Shown here piece after piece: positions 60,417-64,000 of a stretch of DNA of 64,000 bases. The DNA lies in contig NZ_BCZQ01000004.1 of the NCBI RefSeq assembly GCF_001598815.1, positions 245,688-309,687 on the forward strand, given 5' to 3'. The translations under genes and the position numbers were made by a program. The notes beneath the pieces are model-generated. The model was not told the origin of the DNA. It saw nothing but the letters and a program-made list of their open reading frames with translations, and did no database searches. This DNA is from Sphingopyxis terrae subsp. terrae NBRC 15098 (lineage in GTDB: Bacteria; Pseudomonadota; Alphaproteobacteria; Sphingomonadales; Sphingomonadaceae). Each line of letters opens with the position of its first letter. Position 1 is the first letter of the stretch.

Positions 60417-62566
60417 TGATTTACCGCTTTCCTGTCGTCCTGATCGTCATTGACCGCGTCGCGCCCGTCGGCGAGCGGCAGCCACAGCGAAAAATCGCTG
60501 CCCTTGCCCGGCTCGCTCGTCACCTCGATCCGCCCGCCCATCGCCTGCGCCAATCCCATCGCCTCGAACGCCCCCAGCCCGAAGCCGCCATCCTTGGTCG
60601 AAACAAAGGGTTTGAACAGTTCGTCGCGAATGAAGGCGCGCGTCATGCCGCTGCCCTGGTCGATGACATCGATCCGCACCCGGCCCTGTTCGGCGACCGC
60701 GATCAGTTGCACCGGCGTATCGGACGGCGAGGCGTCGATGGCATTGGTGACGAGATGCTGGACGATCTGGCGGATCGACGCCGCATCGCCCCACGCCGTC
60801 AGCCCCGCCTGACACCCGACGAACAGCGCGCGGCGCGCGCGCACTTCGGCTGCGACGTCGTTGAGCACCGGCTCGATCAGGACGCGTCCGCGCTCGCCCG
60901 CGGGTCCACGCCCGCGCGGCGACAGCCGTTCGAGCAGGTCGGACAGGCGCCCGGCCGAAATGCGCAGCGTCTCGATCATGTCGGCACGAAACTCCGGCTT
61001 GTCGGCATGGCGCTCGGCATTGCGCGCGAGCAGCGACAATTGGCTCGCCAGATTCTTGATGTCGTGCATGATGAAGGCGAAGCGGCGGTTGAATTCGTCG
61101 AAGCGCTTGGCTTCCGACAGCGCCTGCTGTCCCTGCGCTTCGGCCAGATAGCTCGCCGCCTGCTGGCCCGCGATGCGCAGCACGTCGAGATCCTCCCAGT
61201 CGAGCGCGCGCGACACCGGCGGGCGGTGGAGCACCACGACCGCTATCATCCGCTGAAAATGCAGCACGGGCACCACCACCCACGCCCGCGGGTCGGAGAG
61301 CAGCCAGTCGGGAATCGCCAGATCCTCCGCCCCCTGCCGCTTGCCCGCGCGTTCAGCGTCGAGATCGACGATGTGCCGCGTTTCCTGAAGCATATAGGCC
61401 GATCGCGGCGACAGCGACGCATCGCCCTGCCCCTCACCTTCGCCCGCCTCGGCCCAGCGCCACCGGTCAGCAGCCCGAAAGCCACCCTGCCCGTCGGGTA
61501 CCAGCAGCAGCGCGCCGGGACTGCCGGTCAGTTCGGCAAGCGCCTTGGCGACACGGCGGTGGAGATCGCCCCCATCCTCGCCCCCCTCCACGCCATCGCC
61601 CGCCCGTTCACCGAACTGGCCCAGCGTCGCGGTGAAGCGCAGCCATTCGGCACGGTAATCATAGCGATGCTCGAAGAAATGCTTGGAGATCATCACCGAC
61701 AGCCAGGCGCGCGTCGGCGCCGATAGCAGCAGCAGGCCGCCGATTCCCAGCGCCGCGATCAGGAAGATCCCCTGCGCCGCCTCTCCATAATCGCCGCCAA
61801 TCAGCCGCGTGACCGCCCCGACGACGCCGATCAGCACCAGATATGCGGCCGCCGCGAGCAGCAACATCCCCCGTGCCGCGACGCTGCGCGACAGGCGGAT
61901 ACGCTCGCGCCCGACGTCCATCGCGGCGAGCACGAACAGCGGCAGGATCAACAGCGCGACCGCGGGAAGCAGCGCGATCAGCGTCGTCGCGCGGGTACCG
62001 GTCAGCGCCCCGATGAACTGGATATTGAGCTCATAGGTCCACAGCATCGCGAAGCCGCCGGCGATTGCCAGCACCGGGGTGCGGATCGCGGCGCTCGCGC
62101 GGCGCACGCCGCCATCGACGACGATCAAGCCGCCGGTCGCGACGATCATCGCCGAAATCGCAAGCGTCGGCGCCGCCCAGGATTCGGCCGCATCGCCGCC
62201 CTGCCAGATCGACAGCGCGCCGATACCGAACATCAGGAAACAGATGGTCAGCAGCAGTCGCTGAACCAGCCGCAGCGGCCGCCCCATCGGCGCCGCCGCA
62301 CTCCAGAAACTGGCGCCGAGCCATAGCAGGATCGCCGCATCGCGCAGCGGTTGCACGACGAGCGCGGCCGCACTGTCCGGCCCCGCGAGCCACAAGGCGC
62401 CGCACCACACGGCCATCGCCGCCGCCGCCGCAGTCGTGGCGCGCGGCGCGGTGAGCAAGGCCGCCATGCGCGCGCGCGGCCGCACGAGCAGCCAGATCGC
62501 GGCACCCGAAAAGCCCAAGGTCCCAAGCCCGGCGAGCAAATGCGTAAGGCCGGCGAGCAGCGTCAT
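60413..62566 (-). CDS. prsK: PEP-CTERM system histidine kinase PrsK
   Basis: A 717-aa membrane kinase. N-terminal half holds about eight to ten membrane helices (from TLLAGLTHLLAGLGTLGFSG on). A GAF-type domain lies near 330-470 (ALLLVPDGQGGFRAADRWRW), then the dimer region with H501 in FAFIMHDIKNLASQLSLL, and the ATPase domain with VTNAIDASPSDT, IDVIDQGSGMTRAFI and FGLGAFEAMGLAQAMGGRI. ATG 62566 is chosen; GTG 62590 would overlap the transferase gene. It partners PrsR. Confidence 0.88.
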   Translation of the reverse strand: MTLLAGLTHLLAGLGTLGFSGAAIWLLVRPRARMAALLTAPRATTAAAAAMAVWCGALWLAGPDSAAALVVQPLRDAAILLWLGASFWSAAAPMGRPLRLVQRLLLTICFLMFGIGALSIWQGGDAAESWAAPTLAISAMIVATGGLIVVDGGVRRASAAIRTPVLAIAGGFAMLWTYELNIQFIGALTGTRATTLIALLPAVALLILPLFVLAAMDVGRERIRLSRSVAARGMLLLAAAAYLVLIGVVGAVTRLIGGDYGEAAQGIFLIAALGIGGLLLLSAPTRAWLSVMISKHFFEHRYDYRAEWLRFTATLGQFGERAGDGVEGGEDGGDLHRRVAKALAELTGSPGALLLVPDGQGGFRAADRWRWAEAGEGEGQGDASLSPRSAYMLQETRHIVDLDAERAGKRQGAEDLAIPDWLLSDPRAWVVVPVLHFQRMIAVVVLHRPPVSRALDWEDLDVLRIAGQQAASYLAEAQGQQALSEAKRFDEFNRRFAFIMHDIKNLASQLSLLARNAERHADKPEFRADMIETLRISAGRLSDLLERLSPRGRGPAGERGRVLIEPVLNDVAAEVRARRALFVGCQAGLTAWGDAASIRQIVQHLVTNAIDASPSDTPVQLIAVAEQGRVRIDVIDQGSGMTRAFIRDELFKPFVSTKDGGFGLGAFEAMGLAQAMGGRIEVTSEPGKGSDFSLWLPLADGRDAVNDDQDDRKAVNQ

Positions 62567-62568
62567 CG

Positions 62569-63957
62569 TCAGCGCGCGCCCTCCGGCCACAGCACGACGC
62601 GCACCGTCTGGAGCAGGATCAGAAGATCGAGAAAGGGAGAATAATTTTTCGCATAATAGAGATCATATTCCAGCTTCACCCGCGCATCTTCGACCGACGC
62701 GCCATAGGGATAGTTGATCTGAGCCCAGCCGGTCAGGCCGGGCTTCACCATGTGACGCTCGGCATAATAGGGAAGCTGACGTTCGAGTTCGTCGACGAAG
62801 CTCGGCCGTTCGGGGCGCGGGCCGACGAAGCTCATCTCGCCCTTCAGCACGCACCAGAGCTGCGGCAGCTCGTCGATGCGCAGCTTGCGGATGATGTGGC
62901 CGACGCGCGTGATGCGGGGGTCGTTTTCCGCCGCCCACACCGCCTTGCCCGCCGCTTCGGCATCGGTGCGCATCGAACGGATCTTCAAGATATTATAGGG
63001 TTCGCCGAACAAACCGACGCGCGGCTGGCGATAGAGGACCGGCCCCTTGCTATCGAGCTTCACGGCAAGCGCCGCGATCAGCGCGAGCGGCAGGCCGATC
63101 ACCAGCACGATCAGGCTGGCAACGATATCGAACAGCCGTTTGCCGACCTTGGAGATGCGTTGCCCCGCCGAAAAGCCGTCGGAAAAGATCAGCACGCTGG
63201 GGTTTGTCGTCGCCAGATCGACGCGGCCCGTCTCGCGTTCGATGAAGCTGGCGATGTCGTTGACATGCACGCCGGTGGTCTTGACGCGCAGCAGGTCGGC
63301 GAGCGGCAGCGCATTGCGCCGCTCCTCCATCGCAAGCACGACCTCGCCCGCGCGCAGCGCAACGACATGGTCGGAGAGGTTCGCGATCGCTTCGCGTGGG
63401 ACCGCCTCGGCAATCGTGCGCTCGTTCCCGGTCATCGCAACGAAGCCGACGACGTCGATGCCGCTTCCCGGCGCCTCGGCCAGCGCGCGCAGCCGCGCTG
63501 CACGCGCGCCGGCGCCCAGCACGAGGATGCGCCGCTTGAACGCATCGGCGCCCGCACTTTGCGTCAGCGCCAGCCGGATGAGAAACAGTGCCGCGATCGC
63601 CAATCCCATCGCGTAAAAGCTGTTGACGCGCCACAGCGTCGCGGTCGGCAAGAGAAAGCCGACCACCGAAAGGAAAATGACGCCCAGCGAGACCGCGGCG
63701 AGCAGGCGCGCCGTCGCGAATTTCATCGATCGCAGCGCTTCGGCGCCATACATGCCGGTCGCCATCATCGCGAGCGAATTGGCGACGGCAAAGGTGGTGA
63801 GCGGCAACCAGCGATCGCCGAAGTCACCGGCATCGAAGCCGGCGATATGCGCATAAAGCGCCCACGCCGCATTGGCAGACGCAAACAGCGCTGCAAATTC
63901 GAGCAATGCGAGCCAGACGACCGCGTGCGGGACATAATGTTTGAACAAACGGAACAT
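62569..63957 (-). CDS. Exopolysaccharide biosynthesis polyprenyl glycosylphosphotransferase
   Basis: A 462-aa membrane enzyme that moves a sugar phosphate onto undecaprenyl phosphate to start EPS repeat units. Five membrane helices are in the first 285 residues, separated by a CoA-binding-like domain (RRILVLGAGARAARLRAL). The catalytic part starts KRLFDIVASLIVLVIGLPLA, has KIRSMRTDAEAAGKAVWAAE and KLRIDELPQLWCVLKGEMSF, and ends VKPGLTGWAQINYPYGAS. It resembles TIGR03013-type transferases of XrtA loci. It precedes prsK on the same strand. Confidence 0.9.
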   Translation of the reverse strand: MFRLFKHYVPHAVVWLALLEFAALFASANAAWALYAHIAGFDAGDFGDRWLPLTTFAVANSLAMMATGMYGAEALRSMKFATARLLAAVSLGVIFLSVVGFLLPTATLWRVNSFYAMGLAIAALFLIRLALTQSAGADAFKRRILVLGAGARAARLRALAEAPGSGIDVVGFVAMTGNERTIAEAVPREAIANLSDHVVALRAGEVVLAMEERRNALPLADLLRVKTTGVHVNDIASFIERETGRVDLATTNPSVLIFSDGFSAGQRISKVGKRLFDIVASLIVLVIGLPLALIAALAVKLDSKGPVLYRQPRVGLFGEPYNILKIRSMRTDAEAAGKAVWAAENDPRITRVGHIIRKLRIDELPQLWCVLKGEMSFVGPRPERPSFVDELERQLPYYAERHMVKPGLTGWAQINYPYGASVEDARVKLEYDLYYAKNYSPFLDLLILLQTVRVVLWPEGAR

Positions 63958-64000
63958 GTTGCGCCTGGCCCTTTCGGGCTGACATCCTAAGGTCGAGGCG

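Overview
The window is high-GC DNA from an alphaproteobacterium of the order Sphingomonadales, most like Sphingopyxis or a close relative. The evidence is joint: an F0 ATP synthase operon with two b-type subunits and no F1 genes nearby, a class II EPSP synthase, metZ-type methionine synthesis, a FYDLN zinc-ribbon protein, large TonB-dependent receptors, and a PEP-CTERM/XrtA-type prsK-prsR exopolysaccharide locus. Genus is inference from protein style; there is no 16S gene here.

Layout. 1-6 kb: a partial outer-membrane barrel gene, parE, and a three-gene operon of an ECF-like sigma factor, a membrane protein and a secreted beta-lactamase-fold serine hydrolase. 5.3-12 kb (minus): uvrC, a PaaI-type thioesterase, recO, leuB, metZ, apaG and a LysR regulator, packed with overlaps or short gaps; an SDR gene and a small secreted protein lie to the right. 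13.2-15.9 kb (minus): atpI-atpB-atpE-atpF'-atpF. 16-19.9 kb (minus): ydbH-ynbE-ydbL, an envelope lipid-transport bridge. 20-29.7 kb (mostly plus): a RadC-like JAB protein, Rnk-like regulator, EF-hand protein (minus), purB, a LapA-domain protein, pyrF, trpF, trpB, trpA, accD and folC. 29.7-39.4 kb: an AmpG-like permease, a DUF1223 protein, a single-domain response regulator, rluB-type pseudouridine synthase, rsmD, an MHS-type transporter, an enoyl-CoA hydratase, an HD-domain protein, a periplasmic ClpP-like protein with a partner, an Rrf2 regulator, tRNA-Ala and the FYDLN protein. 39.5-46.8 kb: aroA, two uncharacterised genes, cmk, rpsA, ihfB, and an ABC-2 exporter pair. 46.8-52.5 kb: tRNA-Leu, an orphan solute-binding lipoprotein, a DUF4112 protein, a prolyl oligopeptidase, a DUF347 membrane protein and a membrane-anchored LuxR-type regulator.

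52.5-57.1 kb looks like an accessory cassette: an AT-rich promoter with a 24-bp palindrome, a 1003-aa TonB-dependent receptor, the decayed C-terminus of a second receptor, and a TetR regulator. 57.2-64 kb (minus) is the PEP-CTERM/XrtA-type locus: polyprenyl glycosylphosphotransferase, histidine kinase PrsK, sigma-54 activator PrsR and a TPR lipoprotein.

Most of the window is housekeeping (translation, nucleotide, amino-acid, folate and fatty-acid synthesis, repair, energy). No CRISPR array, insertion sequence, prophage or rRNA operon was seen. The most interesting points are the sigma/serine-hydrolase operon, the terminator-like hairpin ahead of rpsA, the receptor cassette with its remnant, and two copies of a shared palindromic repeat.
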